Source of the DNA: an uncultured Pelagibacteraceae bacterium | GTDB lineage: Bacteria; Pseudomonadota; Alphaproteobacteria; Pelagibacterales; Pelagibacteraceae | Direction of reading: 5' to 3' | Assembly: GCA_902629935.1 (NCBI GenBank) | Contig: CACOSU010000001.1 | Span: forward strand, 157,819 to 221,818 | DNA length: 64,000 nt | Shown here: one piece after another, positions 1 through 8,109 of the stretch | How the letters are laid out: each line of letters starts with the position of its first letter | Numbering within the stretch: the stretch's first letter is position 1 | The notes under the pieces: generated by a model | Seen by the model: the letters and a program-made list of their open reading frames with translations, nothing else | Told to the model about the DNA's origin: nothing | The model's database searches: none | Made by a program: the position numbers and the translations under genes

Positions 1-493
1 GGCTCGGAATGTCAAACCAAGTTTTAGTTGGGGTTTAATATTAGGAATTATATTTACAGGAATTGATCAAATACTTTTTAGAGGAAAACTCCCTTTCACG
101 CTTAAACATAAGCATGCTGATCATGAAACTTTAAAACCAGCAAATGAAATGCCTAAAATAGATTATCCAAAGTATGATAATGTAATTACTTTTGACAAGA
201 CTAGCTCAGTATATTTAACTGGTACAAATCATGCTGACAATCAACCTGTTCATTTAAAATTAAAAGATCCAGATCTACCAATTAATTATACTTTAGAAAA
301 ATTTAATGAACCTGCTCAATTGTATTGTCCAGCAGGCGTGTATGAGGTTCAAAGAGAAAATGATATAAATAAATTTGTTATTAATTCACAAAACTGTATT
401 CACTGCAAAACTTGTGATATTAAAGAACCATCTCAAAATATAACTTGGGTAACACCAGAAGGTAGTGGTGGACCAAGATATGGAAATATGTAA
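1..493 (+). CDS. Electron transfer flavoprotein-ubiquinone oxidoreductase, C-terminal part (5' end outside window)
   Basis: The open frame runs in from the window edge (first full codon at position 2) and stops at 491-493, giving about 163 residues. It contains the C-terminal ferredoxin-like cluster domain: a Cys in LYCPAGVYEV followed by NCIHCKTCD, which together give four cysteines for a [4Fe-4S] cluster, and the family ending GSGGPRYGNM. ETF-QO passes electrons from ETF-linked dehydrogenases to ubiquinone at the inner membrane. The dimethylglycine/sarcosine-type dehydrogenase at the far end of the window belongs to a class that often feeds ETF. The stop abuts the stop of the convergent DUF2237 gene with no gap. 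Confidence 0.93.
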   Translation, partial: ARNVKPSFSWGLILGIIFTGIDQILFRGKLPFTLKHKHADHETLKPANEMPKIDYPKYDNVITFDKTSSVYLTGTNHADNQPVHLKLKDPDLPINYTLEKFNEPAQLYCPAGVYEVQRENDINKFVINSQNCIHCKTCDIKEPSQNITWVTPEGSGGPRYGNM

Positions 494-868
494 TTAAGAT
501 AAATCTATCGCAAACTTCTTCAACGTTTCAATAGGAAGATGTTTTAAAGTATTTTTATGGGTTCTTTTTAAAAATATTGGACAACCTTTGCCTGCTTCTA
601 CAGCTTTGGCGTACCAACTAGCACAAACACACCAACCATCACCATCTTTTAAACCTGGAAACCCAAATTCCGGATGAGGAGTAATTAAATCATTTCCTGC
701 TTCTTTTAGCCATTCCAAAAATTCTGTAGTTACTTTTGCACAAACAGTATGAACTCCATGGTCATTTTCATCCGTATTACAACAACCATCACGAAACCAG
801 CCTGTTAAAGGATCGTTTGAACATTCCTCTAAGTCTTCTCCTAGAACATTTTTTTGTTTATCATTCAT
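494..868 (-). CDS. DUF2237 family protein
   Basis: A 124-residue protein matching the DUF2237 pattern: NVLGEDLEECSNDPLTGWFRDGCCNT at the N-terminus, HTVCA, then PEFGFPGLKDGDGWCVCASW. It has several conserved cysteines (CC, C, CVC). The biochemical function of the family is not known to me; the length is typical for it. Its start codon abuts the stop of hisI upstream on the same strand, so the two are probably co-transcribed. Its stop touches the stop of the convergent ETF-QO gene. Confidence 0.85.
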   Translation of the reverse strand: MNDKQKNVLGEDLEECSNDPLTGWFRDGCCNTDENDHGVHTVCAKVTTEFLEWLKEAGNDLITPHPEFGFPGLKDGDGWCVCASWYAKAVEAGKGCPIFLKRTHKNTLKHLPIETLKKFAIDLS

Positions 869-1336
869 TTAAATTTTCGTCGGATTTGGCTGACCTTTAT
901 AAATAATTTCAGGATCAAATTTTTTTTCTTTTTCAAGAAATTCCATTTCAACTTTTCTTCCGTTTTCTATTGGACCTAATGGAATTGACCTATAAAAACA
1001 AGATTTATATCCAACATGACAACTAGCTCCATCACCAATATCAACCGTTAACCATATAGAGTCTTGATCGTCATCAATTCTTATCTCAGTTACTTTTTGG
1101 GTAAATCCACTTGTTTTCCCTTTATGCCAAATAGCTTTTCTAGATCTACTAAAATAGTGAGCTTCTTTAGTTTCAATTGTTTTTTTGAGAGCTTCAACAT
1201 TCATATATCCATGCATTAAGATATCTTTAGTTTTTGAACACATAGTAATAACAGGTATTAGCCCATTATTATCAAATTTAGGTGAAAGAAGATTTCCTTC
1301 TTCAATATCATAGATATTTTCTCTTTTTTTGAACAT
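869..1336 (-). CDS. hisI: Phosphoribosyl-AMP cyclohydrolase (histidine biosynthesis)
   Basis: 155 residues. HisI hydrolyses the adenine ring of phosphoribosyl-AMP to give ProFAR in histidine synthesis. Diagnostic blocks are visible: GLIPVITMCSKTKDILMHGYMN, EAHYFSRSRKAIWHKGKTSG, and the zinc-binding segment DGASCHVGYKSCFYR with its two cysteines. There is no HisE domain, so this is the single-function form usual in alphaproteobacteria. It is the first gene of a two-gene minus-strand unit with the DUF2237 gene and is divergent from folE across 77 bp. No other histidine biosynthetic gene is adjacent. Confidence 0.93.
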   Translation of the reverse strand: MFKKRENIYDIEEGNLLSPKFDNNGLIPVITMCSKTKDILMHGYMNVEALKKTIETKEAHYFSRSRKAIWHKGKTSGFTQKVTEIRIDDDQDSIWLTVDIGDGASCHVGYKSCFYRSIPLGPIENGRKVEMEFLEKEKKFDPEIIYKGQPNPTKI

Positions 1337-1413
1337 ACGAGGTGATTATGTAGCACATATCTAAATATATTAAATATTTTTAAATTAATGTATTTACTGT
1401 ATAAAAACACCCT

Positions 1414-2034
1414 ATGAAATTAGTAAAAAACACAGACAATAAGAATTTAGACACAAAAAAGGTTTCTGATAAAGAAGCTGAAGAAGCTATTAGAACGATT
1501 TTATCTTGGATGGGAGAAGATCCTAAAAGAGAAGGGTTGTTAGAAACTCCTAAAAGAGTTGTAAAAGCTTTTAAAGAATATTTTCAAGGTTACAGTGAAG
1601 ATGCAAAAAAAGTATTAGATAAAACTTTTGGTGATGTTGAAGGTTATAGTGATATGGTTGTTCAAAAAAATATCTCAGTGCAAAGCCATTGCGAACACCA
1701 TATGGCACCAATTATAGGAAAAGCTCACGTTGCCTATATTCCAAATGAAAGAGTTGTGGGACTAAGTAAAATTGCAAGAGTAGTTGAAATATTTTCAAAA
1801 AGATTACAAACACAAGAAAGATTAACTGTTCAGATAGCAAATAGTCTTATGGAAGCTTTAGATGCAAAAGGTGTAGCTGTTACAATTGATTCAACTCACC
1901 AGTGTATGACTATGAGAGGGATTAAAAAAGAACAAGCAACAACAGTAACTAATTTTTACTTAGGTCAGTTTAAAGAAGATTTAAGTTATCAAAATAGATA
2001 TTTACGATTTATCAGCACTACGTTAAAAGATTAA
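1414..2034 (+). CDS. folE: GTP cyclohydrolase I
   Basis: 206 residues. Converts GTP to dihydroneopterin triphosphate, the first step of tetrahydrofolate synthesis. The zinc and catalytic segment SHCEHHMAPIIG is at residues 91-102 (Cys93 and His96 as zinc ligands), the third ligand Cys164 sits in HQCMTMRGIKK, and GLSKIARVVEIFSKRLQTQE is the family signature. An N-terminal extension of about 20 polar residues precedes the conserved DPKREGLLETPKRV block. The next gene begins two bases after the stop with a GTG codon, suggesting one transcript with the acuI-like gene and the LysR gene. Confidence 0.95.
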   Translation: MKLVKNTDNKNLDTKKVSDKEAEEAIRTILSWMGEDPKREGLLETPKRVVKAFKEYFQGYSEDAKKVLDKTFGDVEGYSDMVVQKNISVQSHCEHHMAPIIGKAHVAYIPNERVVGLSKIARVVEIFSKRLQTQERLTVQIANSLMEALDAKGVAVTIDSTHQCMTMRGIKKEQATTVTNFYLGQFKEDLSYQNRYLRFISTTLKD

Positions 2035-2035
2035 T

Positions 2036-3040
2036 GTGTCTGACCAATTTAAAGCATTAATTCTTAATCAAGAAGGTGAAAATTTTTCACGCGATATAAA
2101 ATCTATTGATAAAAGTTTCTTAAAGCATGGAGATGTAACAGTAAAAGTTCATTACTCAGGTCTTAATTACAAAGATGCTTTAATTTTAAAAAATGGCGCT
2201 AGACTTGTAAAAGAGTTTCCGCATATACCTGGTATAGATTTTTCTGGAATTGTAGAAGAAAGTAATAATGATAAGTTCAAGAGAGGTGATGAAGTTATTT
2301 TAACAGGATGGAGAGTTGGTGAAATTTATTTTGGAGGATACTCTGAATACGCAAAAGTAAATGGAGAATTTTTAGTTAAAAAACCAAAGGGTATTTCTCT
2401 TAAAGAGGCGATGATAATGGGTACTGCTGGATTTACAGCTTTACAATGTTCATTCACAACAAAAACAACTAGAGAAGAATTATTATTAGGAGAGAAAGTT
2501 CAAAACGTTGTTGTTAGCGGTGCATCTGGTGGTGTTGGTAGTATGGCTGTAATGATACTTAATAATCTTGGATGTGATGTTACTGCTATTACTGGTAAAG
2601 ATAGCAACAAGGACTTTTTAAAATCTATTGGTGCTAAAAATGTTGTAAATACTAGTGAATTGACTAAAGATGCAAGACCACTAGACAAAGGATTATGGGA
2701 CGGTGCTGTTGATACAGTTGGTGGAAAAGTATTGGAAAATATATTGTCTCAAACAAAAGATGGTGGCATAGTTTCTGCATGTGGAAATGCTGCAGATATA
2801 AAATTAAATACAACTGTAATGCCCTTTATTATTCGAGGAGTAAAACTTTGGGGAATTAATTCTGTTACAGCTTCAACACCTAGGAGAAATTTTTTGTGGG
2901 GAGAAGCCTCAAAACTGATAAATTTTGAGTTACTAAAAAAATCTGTGAAAGAAATTAACTTAGAAGAATTAATAGAAGTTTACTCAAAAATGTTAAAAGG
3001 AGAAACATCAGGTAGATATATTATAAATTTAAATAGATAA
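2036..3040 (+). CDS. acuI: Zinc-free medium-chain oxidoreductase, probable acrylyl-CoA reductase
   Basis: 334 residues, GTG start. It belongs to the YhdH/AcuI branch of the MDR superfamily, which reduces acryloyl-CoA to propionyl-CoA with NADPH. Visible features are the catalytic-domain N-terminus with HYSGLNYKDALILKNG and FPHIPGIDFSGIVEES, and a Rossmann block VSGASGGVGSMAVMILNNLG near residue 160. The YhdH-type signature TGWRVGEIYFGGYSEYAKV is also present. There are no structural zinc cysteines. In marine alphaproteobacteria AcuI detoxifies acrylate arising from DMSP; no DMSP lyase or demethylase gene is adjacent here, so the in vivo substrate is inferred. Its stop overlaps the start of the LysR gene by one base. 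Confidence 0.85.
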   Translation: MSDQFKALILNQEGENFSRDIKSIDKSFLKHGDVTVKVHYSGLNYKDALILKNGARLVKEFPHIPGIDFSGIVEESNNDKFKRGDEVILTGWRVGEIYFGGYSEYAKVNGEFLVKKPKGISLKEAMIMGTAGFTALQCSFTTKTTREELLLGEKVQNVVVSGASGGVGSMAVMILNNLGCDVTAITGKDSNKDFLKSIGAKNVVNTSELTKDARPLDKGLWDGAVDTVGGKVLENILSQTKDGGIVSACGNAADIKLNTTVMPFIIRGVKLWGINSVTASTPRRNFLWGEASKLINFELLKKSVKEINLEELIEVYSKMLKGETSGRYIINLNR

Positions 3041-3927
3041 TGGATTGGGATAAATTAAAAATTTTTCATGCTGTTGCAGAAGCTGGTAGTTTTACAAATG
3101 CTACTATAAATTTAAACCTTAGCCAATCAGCTATAAGTAGGCAAATACAATCATTAGAACAAGATTTGAAAGTACAATTGTTTGAAAGACATGCGAGAGG
3201 CTTGACTCTTACAGAGAATGGTGAATATGTATTTAAAACAGCCCATGAAGTAATCAGTAAACTTAAAGAAGTGGAAACTACATTAGGGGATCAAAAAAAT
3301 AAACCGACAGGAAAATTAACAATTACAACAGTCAGAAGTTTTGGAACTCACTGGTTAACTCCAAGAATTCAAGAATTTATGAGACTAAATCCAGAAATTG
3401 AGATTGAGTTAGTTTTTGATGATAAAGAATTAGATTTAAGTACACGACAAGCCGATATTGGAATTTTTATGAGAAGACCAAAGCAACTTAATTACATTCA
3501 GAAAAAATTGGTAGACATCAAGTACTACATTTATGGCTCAAATAAATATTTAGAGAAAAATGGAATGCCAAAAACCATTAATGATTTAACTAAACATAAA
3601 TTTATTTCATTTGGCAAAGGTGCTCCTTCACCAGTCTATAATCCTGATTGGGCACTCAAAATTGGTATGCATGATGGAAAAAAAAGAAAAACAATTATGA
3701 AAGTAAATAGTGTAATGGGATTATTGTTGGCTGTAGAATCTGGTGTAGGATTAGCGGCGCTCCCGGAATATTTGGTATCAAATTCAAATAATTTAATTAA
3801 AGTACTTCCAAAAGTAGAAGGACCAATTACAGAGGCTCACTTTGTTTATCCCCAATCATTAAAAAATACAGCAAGAGTTCAAGCTTTCAGGAATTTCCTT
3901 TTTAGCAAAATTGGCGACTGGAAGTAA
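3040..3927 (+). CDS. LysR-family transcriptional regulator
   Basis: 295 residues. The N-terminal winged helix-turn-helix covers about residues 1-60 (FHAVAEAGSFTNATINLNLS, then QSAISRQIQSLEQDLKVQLFERHARGLTLTENG). It is followed by a periplasmic-binding-like effector domain (FWL-type WLTPRIQEFMRLNPEIEIEL, SGVGLAALPEYLV). It overlaps the acuI-like gene by one base, so it is probably co-transcribed; the likely target is this folE-acuI unit or the following iron transport region. The effector is unknown. The 73 bases after it lead into the Fur-box promoter. Confidence 0.9.
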   Translation: MDWDKLKIFHAVAEAGSFTNATINLNLSQSAISRQIQSLEQDLKVQLFERHARGLTLTENGEYVFKTAHEVISKLKEVETTLGDQKNKPTGKLTITTVRSFGTHWLTPRIQEFMRLNPEIEIELVFDDKELDLSTRQADIGIFMRRPKQLNYIQKKLVDIKYYIYGSNKYLEKNGMPKTINDLTKHKFISFGKGAPSPVYNPDWALKIGMHDGKKRKTIMKVNSVMGLLLAVESGVGLAALPEYLVSNSNNLIKVLPKVEGPITEAHFVYPQSLKNTARVQAFRNFLFSKIGDWK

Positions 3928-3985
3928 ATACTGCTAATATCCTCAATAACACTGGCATAAACAAGATATGCGACATTATTGCGAT

Positions 3986-4000
3986 TGATAATCATTCTCA
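3986..4000 (+). promoter_or_regulatory. Fur box upstream of iron transporter
   Basis: TGATAATCATTCTCA matches the 7-1-7 inverted-repeat Fur consensus TGATAATnATTATCA with one mismatch. It lies 49 bases before the ATG of the iron-binding protein. A partially repeated ATTCTCATT block follows at 4011-4019, and GCGA precedes each copy (3981 and 4003), which suggests two overlapping dimer sites. This implies iron-repressed transcription of the downstream importer. The site was read directly; Fur as the binding protein is inferred. Confidence 0.75.
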
Positions 4001-4048
4001 TTGCGAATAATTCTCATTCTCAAAATAACGTTAATTTTAAGGATAAAT

Positions 4049-5077
4049 ATGAAAAAAATATCAATTTTAGCATTGATAGTTTCTTTATTTATATCAGCTT
4101 TCGCTGTTGCAAATGAGGTAAACGTATTCAATGCAAGACACTATAAAGCTGATGCTGAAATGTACGGAAAATTTACAGCAGCTACAGGAATTAAAGTAAA
4201 TTTAATTAATGGTAAATCAGGAGCTTTAGAAAAAAGAATAGCAGAGGAAGGAGCAGATTCTTCAGCTGATCTTTATATTACTGCGGACGCTGGAAGATGT
4301 GGTGCAATGGACGCAAAAGGTTTGCTTCAAGGTGGATTAACATCAGCAACAATTAAAGCATCAGTTCCAAAAAACTTTAGAACTAATAAGTGGGTTGGAG
4401 TAGCAAAAAGAGCAAGAATTATTTATTACTCACCTGAAAGAGTTTCTGGTGCTGAATTGTCAGGTTTAACTTATGAAGGTTTAGCTGATCCAAAATGGAA
4501 AGGTAGATTAGTAATAAGAAAATCTAGTAACATTTATAATAAATCACTTGTAGCATCGTTAATTGCAAATAATGGAAAAAAAGCCACTGCTGAATGGGCA
4601 AAAGGTGTTGTTTCTAATATGGCAAGAGCACCAAAAGGTAACGATAGAGCTCAAATCATGGCAGTAGCAGCAGGCGAAGCTGATATTGCTGTAGCTAACA
4701 CTTATTATTTAGCACTAATGCTTTCAGGTAAAAAAGGTGCTGAACAACAAGAAGCTGCAAAAAAAGTTAAAGCGTTTTTCCCTAACCAACAAGGTAGAGG
4801 AACACATATGAATATTAGTTGTGCTGCTCTTGTTAAAGGTGCGCCTAACAAAGCAAATGCTATTGCACTTGTTGACTTTTTACTATCAGCAGAATCTCAA
4901 GAACATTTTACAAATAATACCTTTGAGTTTCCAATGATAGGTGGAGTTTCTCCAAATCCACTAGTGGTAAATAATTTAGGTCTAGATTTTAAACAAGATT
5001 TAGCAACTAAAGTTTCAACTTATGGAAAAAATCAAGCTGCTGCATTAGAAGTAATGACAGCTGCTGGTTGGAAGTAA
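4049..5077 (+). CDS. Iron(III) ABC transporter substrate-binding protein (FutA/SfuA type)
   Basis: 342 residues with a clear Sec signal peptide (MKKISILALIVSLFISAFAVANE; cleavage about residue 22). The mature protein begins VNVFNARHYKADAEMYGKF, the FutA/FbpA-type N-terminus. It contains the family pair of tyrosines in NTYYLALML, the iron ligands in this fold, plus RAQIMAVAAGEADIAVAN and RGTHMNISCAALVKGAPN. The start at 4049 is chosen over an upstream in-frame start at 4001: it has an AAGGA site 5-9 bases ahead, it begins the signal peptide, and the upstream frame would run over the Fur box. It binds ferric iron in the periplasm for the permease and ATPase downstream. Confidence 0.92.
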   Translation: MKKISILALIVSLFISAFAVANEVNVFNARHYKADAEMYGKFTAATGIKVNLINGKSGALEKRIAEEGADSSADLYITADAGRCGAMDAKGLLQGGLTSATIKASVPKNFRTNKWVGVAKRARIIYYSPERVSGAELSGLTYEGLADPKWKGRLVIRKSSNIYNKSLVASLIANNGKKATAEWAKGVVSNMARAPKGNDRAQIMAVAAGEADIAVANTYYLALMLSGKKGAEQQEAAKKVKAFFPNQQGRGTHMNISCAALVKGAPNKANAIALVDFLLSAESQEHFTNNTFEFPMIGGVSPNPLVVNNLGLDFKQDLATKVSTYGKNQAAALEVMTAAGWK

Positions 5078-5083
5078 CAAAAA

Positions 5084-5269
5084 GTGAAAAAGAATTTATT
5101 TAACTCTGGTTTAAATAATTCTTCTAATACGAGTGGCTCGCTTGAGGGTCAGATAACATGTGGGCCTTGCTCGTTAGAAGTTGAAAAAATGCAGAGTAAA
5201 ATAAATAATAGAAAATTATCAGAGATTGAAAAAGACGAGGCTCTAGACATCCTCACTCCTTTTAAATAA
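5084..5269 (+). CDS. Small hypothetical protein with CGPC motif
   Basis: A 61-residue ORF with a GTG start six bases after the iron-binding protein stop. It is polar, with a Ser/Asn-rich N-terminal half, a QITCGPCSLEVEKMQ segment and a charged helical C-terminal half. A CGPC pair can be a redox motif or a metal site, but there is no thioredoxin fold here and I recognise no family. It sits inside the iron operon just before the stem structure at 5291-5348, so it may be a real small protein or a short translated leader. Confidence 0.45.
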   Translation: MKKNLFNSGLNNSSNTSGSLEGQITCGPCSLEVEKMQSKINNRKLSEIEKDEALDILTPFK

Positions 5270-5290
5270 TGATATATTTCTTTTTATACG

Positions 5291-5348
5291 GTGCCCACGT
5301 CACTCTCCTCTAGGATCTTTACCCTTTCCTAGAAACTGTCGTGGGCAT
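5291..5348 (+). other. Nested RNA stem structure between iron-binding protein and permease genes
   Basis: An outer 8-bp perfect stem pairs 5292-5299 (TGCCCACG) with 5340-5347 (CGTGGGCA). Inside it a perfect 7-bp stem pairs 5309-5315 (TCTAGGA) with 5327-5333 (TCCTAGA) around an 11-base loop. The two stems are separated by asymmetric internal loops (TCACTCTCC and AACTGT). The sequence is clearly more GC-rich than its surroundings. No run of T follows on either strand, so it is not a standard intrinsic terminator. It may be a cis-regulatory RNA, an mRNA-stabilising or processing element, or a small RNA. I do not recognise a known riboswitch class. Confidence 0.6.
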
Positions 5349-5419
5349 TAAATTTATTATCTTTAAAATATTACTTAAAATTTAGATAATTTTTCTATTT
5401 TATATATAATAAGCCTATA

Positions 5420-7039
5420 ATGTTAAAAAATTTTAATATTTGGTTTATATCATCTTTATTTGTTTCTGTTGGTGTATTAATTCCAATTATTACAGTTTTT
5501 TTTAGTTTTTTTGAGGAAACTTCTAACTATTACCAATTATTAAAAGATACTTTCTTATTAGAGTATATTTTCAATTCGTTTACATTATTGATATGTGTTT
5601 TGCTTTTAACATTTTTAATAGGGACCGCTTGTGCATATTTAGTATCATTTTATAAATTTCCACTAAGTGATTTCTTCAAATGGGCACTTATACTCTCGTT
5701 TGCAGTCCCTCCATATATTTATGCATATTCTTTAACAGCTTTTTTTGAGAATTATGGAACAGCATTTACAATCTTAACTAATTTGTTTGGAGAGGGAGAA
5801 TATAACAGATATATCCCAAAGTTTGACGGTCGATTGGGAGCAGTATTGTCACTTTCGTTTTCTTTATATGCCTACGTTTATATACTTTCTCGTGCCTCTT
5901 TTTTATATCAATCTCAAAATTTAATTGATTTAGGTAGAAGTTTAGGTTTTTCAAAATTTAAGTCATTATATTCTTTAATATTACCAGCCGCTAGGCCAGC
6001 TATTGTTGCAGGTTTGTCTCTTGTTGCTATGGAGACGTTAGCTGAATTTGGGGCAGTTGATTTTTTCTCAATAAATACTTTAACTACCGGTATTTATAAT
6101 TCTTGGATAACATTTGATGATTTAGCTTTTTCAAATAGATTGTCATTTTTTTTATTAATTTTTATATTTGCGTGTTTCATAATAGAAAATCTTTCTAGAA
6201 AAAGAGCTAGATATCATTTTAATTCAAAGGGTGGATTTAAACAAAAAGAAAAAATTATTTTAACAGGAAAGCAATCATTTTATGCTGTTTGTTTTTGTTT
6301 TATTATTTTCTTTTTAAGTTTTTTATTTCCTTTAAGTCAAATGTTATATTGGACTATAAAATTTCCAGAAAATCTTTATGACATTGATATAATCTCACTT
6401 ACTTTGAATACTATTTATTTAGTTGTTTTATCTAGTCTAGTGCTAATTATATTTTCTCTGGTTTCAAATTATGGAAATAGAGTTTCTAAAAATAAAATAT
6501 TAAATTTTTTATCAACAATATCAATTTCAGGCTATGCTATCCCAGGGGTAATTTTAGCAGTTGCATTCATTACTTTTGTTGCTTGGTTTGATAATAATAT
6601 AATTAAAGCACTAGGTTTTTTATCTATTAAAAAAGTTTTTATTGGCTCAGTGCTTGGCTTAGTAATTGTTTACTTTGTAAGATTTTACTCTTTAGCTTTT
6701 AATGGAATAAAATCAGGATATGAAAAAATTAATATTTCTGTTGATGAAAGCTCTTATCTTCTTGGTTATTCTAAGAAAAAAACTTTTTTAAATATTCATA
6801 TGCCTCTTTTAAGGAATTCACTTTTGTTTGTAGCAATATTAATCTCCATTGAAATTGTAAGAGAATTACCAATAACTCTTATTTTAAGACCATTTAATTT
6901 TGAAACATTTGCAACAACAGCTTATATATCTGCCTCTGAGGATTTGTTAGAAGCTGCAGCAGTACCATCACTTTTTTTGATTTTAATTGCAGCAGTTTTT
7001 ATTATGTTAACATCTAAATATATTTTAAGAGAAAAATGA
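5420..7039 (+). CDS. Iron(III) ABC transporter permease, fused two-domain form (FutB/SfuB type)
   Basis: 539 residues with about 12 predicted membrane segments. Two binding-protein-dependent permease domains are fused in one chain. The first has its coupling loop around DLGRSLGFSKFKSLYSLILPAARPAI; the second has it around DESSYLLGYSKKKTFLNIHMPLLRNSL. The duplicated architecture is normal for the FbpB/SfuB family, as is METLAEFGAVDFFSINTLTTGIY. It carries iron across the inner membrane with the ATPase that overlaps its 3' end by four bases (ATGA). Confidence 0.92.
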   Translation: MLKNFNIWFISSLFVSVGVLIPIITVFFSFFEETSNYYQLLKDTFLLEYIFNSFTLLICVLLLTFLIGTACAYLVSFYKFPLSDFFKWALILSFAVPPYIYAYSLTAFFENYGTAFTILTNLFGEGEYNRYIPKFDGRLGAVLSLSFSLYAYVYILSRASFLYQSQNLIDLGRSLGFSKFKSLYSLILPAARPAIVAGLSLVAMETLAEFGAVDFFSINTLTTGIYNSWITFDDLAFSNRLSFFLLIFIFACFIIENLSRKRARYHFNSKGGFKQKEKIILTGKQSFYAVCFCFIIFFLSFLFPLSQMLYWTIKFPENLYDIDIISLTLNTIYLVVLSSLVLIIFSLVSNYGNRVSKNKILNFLSTISISGYAIPGVILAVAFITFVAWFDNNIIKALGFLSIKKVFIGSVLGLVIVYFVRFYSLAFNGIKSGYEKINISVDESSYLLGYSKKKTFLNIHMPLLRNSLLFVAILISIEIVRELPITLILRPFNFETFATTAYISASEDLLEAAAVPSLFLILIAAVFIMLTSKYILREK

Positions 7040-8097
7040 AAAAAAAATTTTTAGAAATAACTGATGTTAATTTTCAAATTGGTGGAAAAACTAAAGTCAA
7101 AAATGTGTCATTTTATATTGAAAATGAGGGAGAAACTTTGTGTATTCTGGGCCCTTCAGGCATTGGAAAAACAACAATATTAAGAACGATAGCTGGTCTC
7201 GAAAAAGTAAACAAAGGTACAATCAAATTGAATGGCAAATTATTATCCGCAAAAGATAAACATATCGAGCCTGAGTATCGAAATATATCATTAGCCTTCC
7301 AAGATAACAGCTTATTCCCTCATTATACTGTTGAAAAAAATATATTAATAGGTGCTGAGAGAAACAAAAATGTTAGAAAAAAAAAACTTAGTTATAAAGA
7401 AATTATAAATTTACTTGACATTTCAAAAATACTTAAAAAGTACCCTCATGAAATAAGTGCAGGTGAAGCTCAGAGAGCCTCACTTGCGAGAGCTTTATTA
7501 ACGCAACCTGATCTTTTATTGTTAGATGAACCTCTATCAAATGTTGATCAAAGTTTTAAAGAAGAAATTCAAGAAAGGTTAAAAAAAATATTAAGCAAAT
7601 TAAAAATTACTACTATAATTGTAACACACGATTCATATGAGGCTTTTTATTTAGGTAATAAATGTGCAATTATTTTAAATGGTCATCTAAATCAATTTGA
7701 TGATCCTTACAATGTATATCACTTTCCAAATTCAATTGAGGTTGTAAATTTTTTAAATCGAGGAATTTTAATACCAGCAAAAGTAACTGGTGAAAATTCC
7801 CTTGAAAATGATGATCTAGGACTGATAGAAGGAAAATTTATTAAGCATTACCCCAAAGGTTCAAAAGTTCAATTATTATTGCAGCCAGAAGATTTAGAGC
7901 ATGACGATAATAGCAACTTAAAGTTAGAAGTTGTAGATAGAAAATTTAGAGGTACAAATTTTATTTACACACTAAAAACATTAAGTAAAAAATTTATTCC
8001 AGTTCTTGTAAATACACATCACCACGAAATTCATGAGATTAATGATAAGTTCGGAATAAAAAGACCTATTCGACTTGAGCATATAGTTTGCTTTTAG
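7036..8097 (+). CDS. Iron(III) ABC transporter ATP-binding protein (FutC/SfuC type)
   Basis: 353 residues. Walker A is GPSGIGKTT (about 39-47), the Q-loop is LAFQDNSLFPHYTV, Walker B is LLLLDEPLS (about 160-168), and the switch is VTHDS. The ABC signature is unusual, ISAGEAQRASLARAL rather than LSGGQ, with Ala and Glu at positions normally Gly and Gln; the motif remains recognisable. The C-terminal part has a TOBE/regulatory-type domain (VQLLLQPEDLEHDD). It powers ferric iron import with the permease it overlaps. Confidence 0.92.
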   Translation: MKKKFLEITDVNFQIGGKTKVKNVSFYIENEGETLCILGPSGIGKTTILRTIAGLEKVNKGTIKLNGKLLSAKDKHIEPEYRNISLAFQDNSLFPHYTVEKNILIGAERNKNVRKKKLSYKEIINLLDISKILKKYPHEISAGEAQRASLARALLTQPDLLLLDEPLSNVDQSFKEEIQERLKKILSKLKITTIIVTHDSYEAFYLGNKCAIILNGHLNQFDDPYNVYHFPNSIEVVNFLNRGILIPAKVTGENSLENDDLGLIEGKFIKHYPKGSKVQLLLQPEDLEHDDNSNLKLEVVDRKFRGTNFIYTLKTLSKKFIPVLVNTHHHEIHEINDKFGIKRPIRLEHIVCF

Positions 8098-8109
8098 TAA
8101 AAGAAATAC

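Noticed and set aside
4001..4048. Longer start for the iron-binding protein
   Set aside because: It would translate the Fur-box region, puts 16 residues ahead of a good signal peptide and lacks a ribosome site; ATG at 4049 has AAGGA.
7450..7480. Broken ABC signature in the iron ATPase as a sign of a pseudogene
   Set aside because: The frame is intact with Walker A, Walker B and switch present, and ISAGEAQR keeps the key Ser and Gly, so it is a variant rather than decay.
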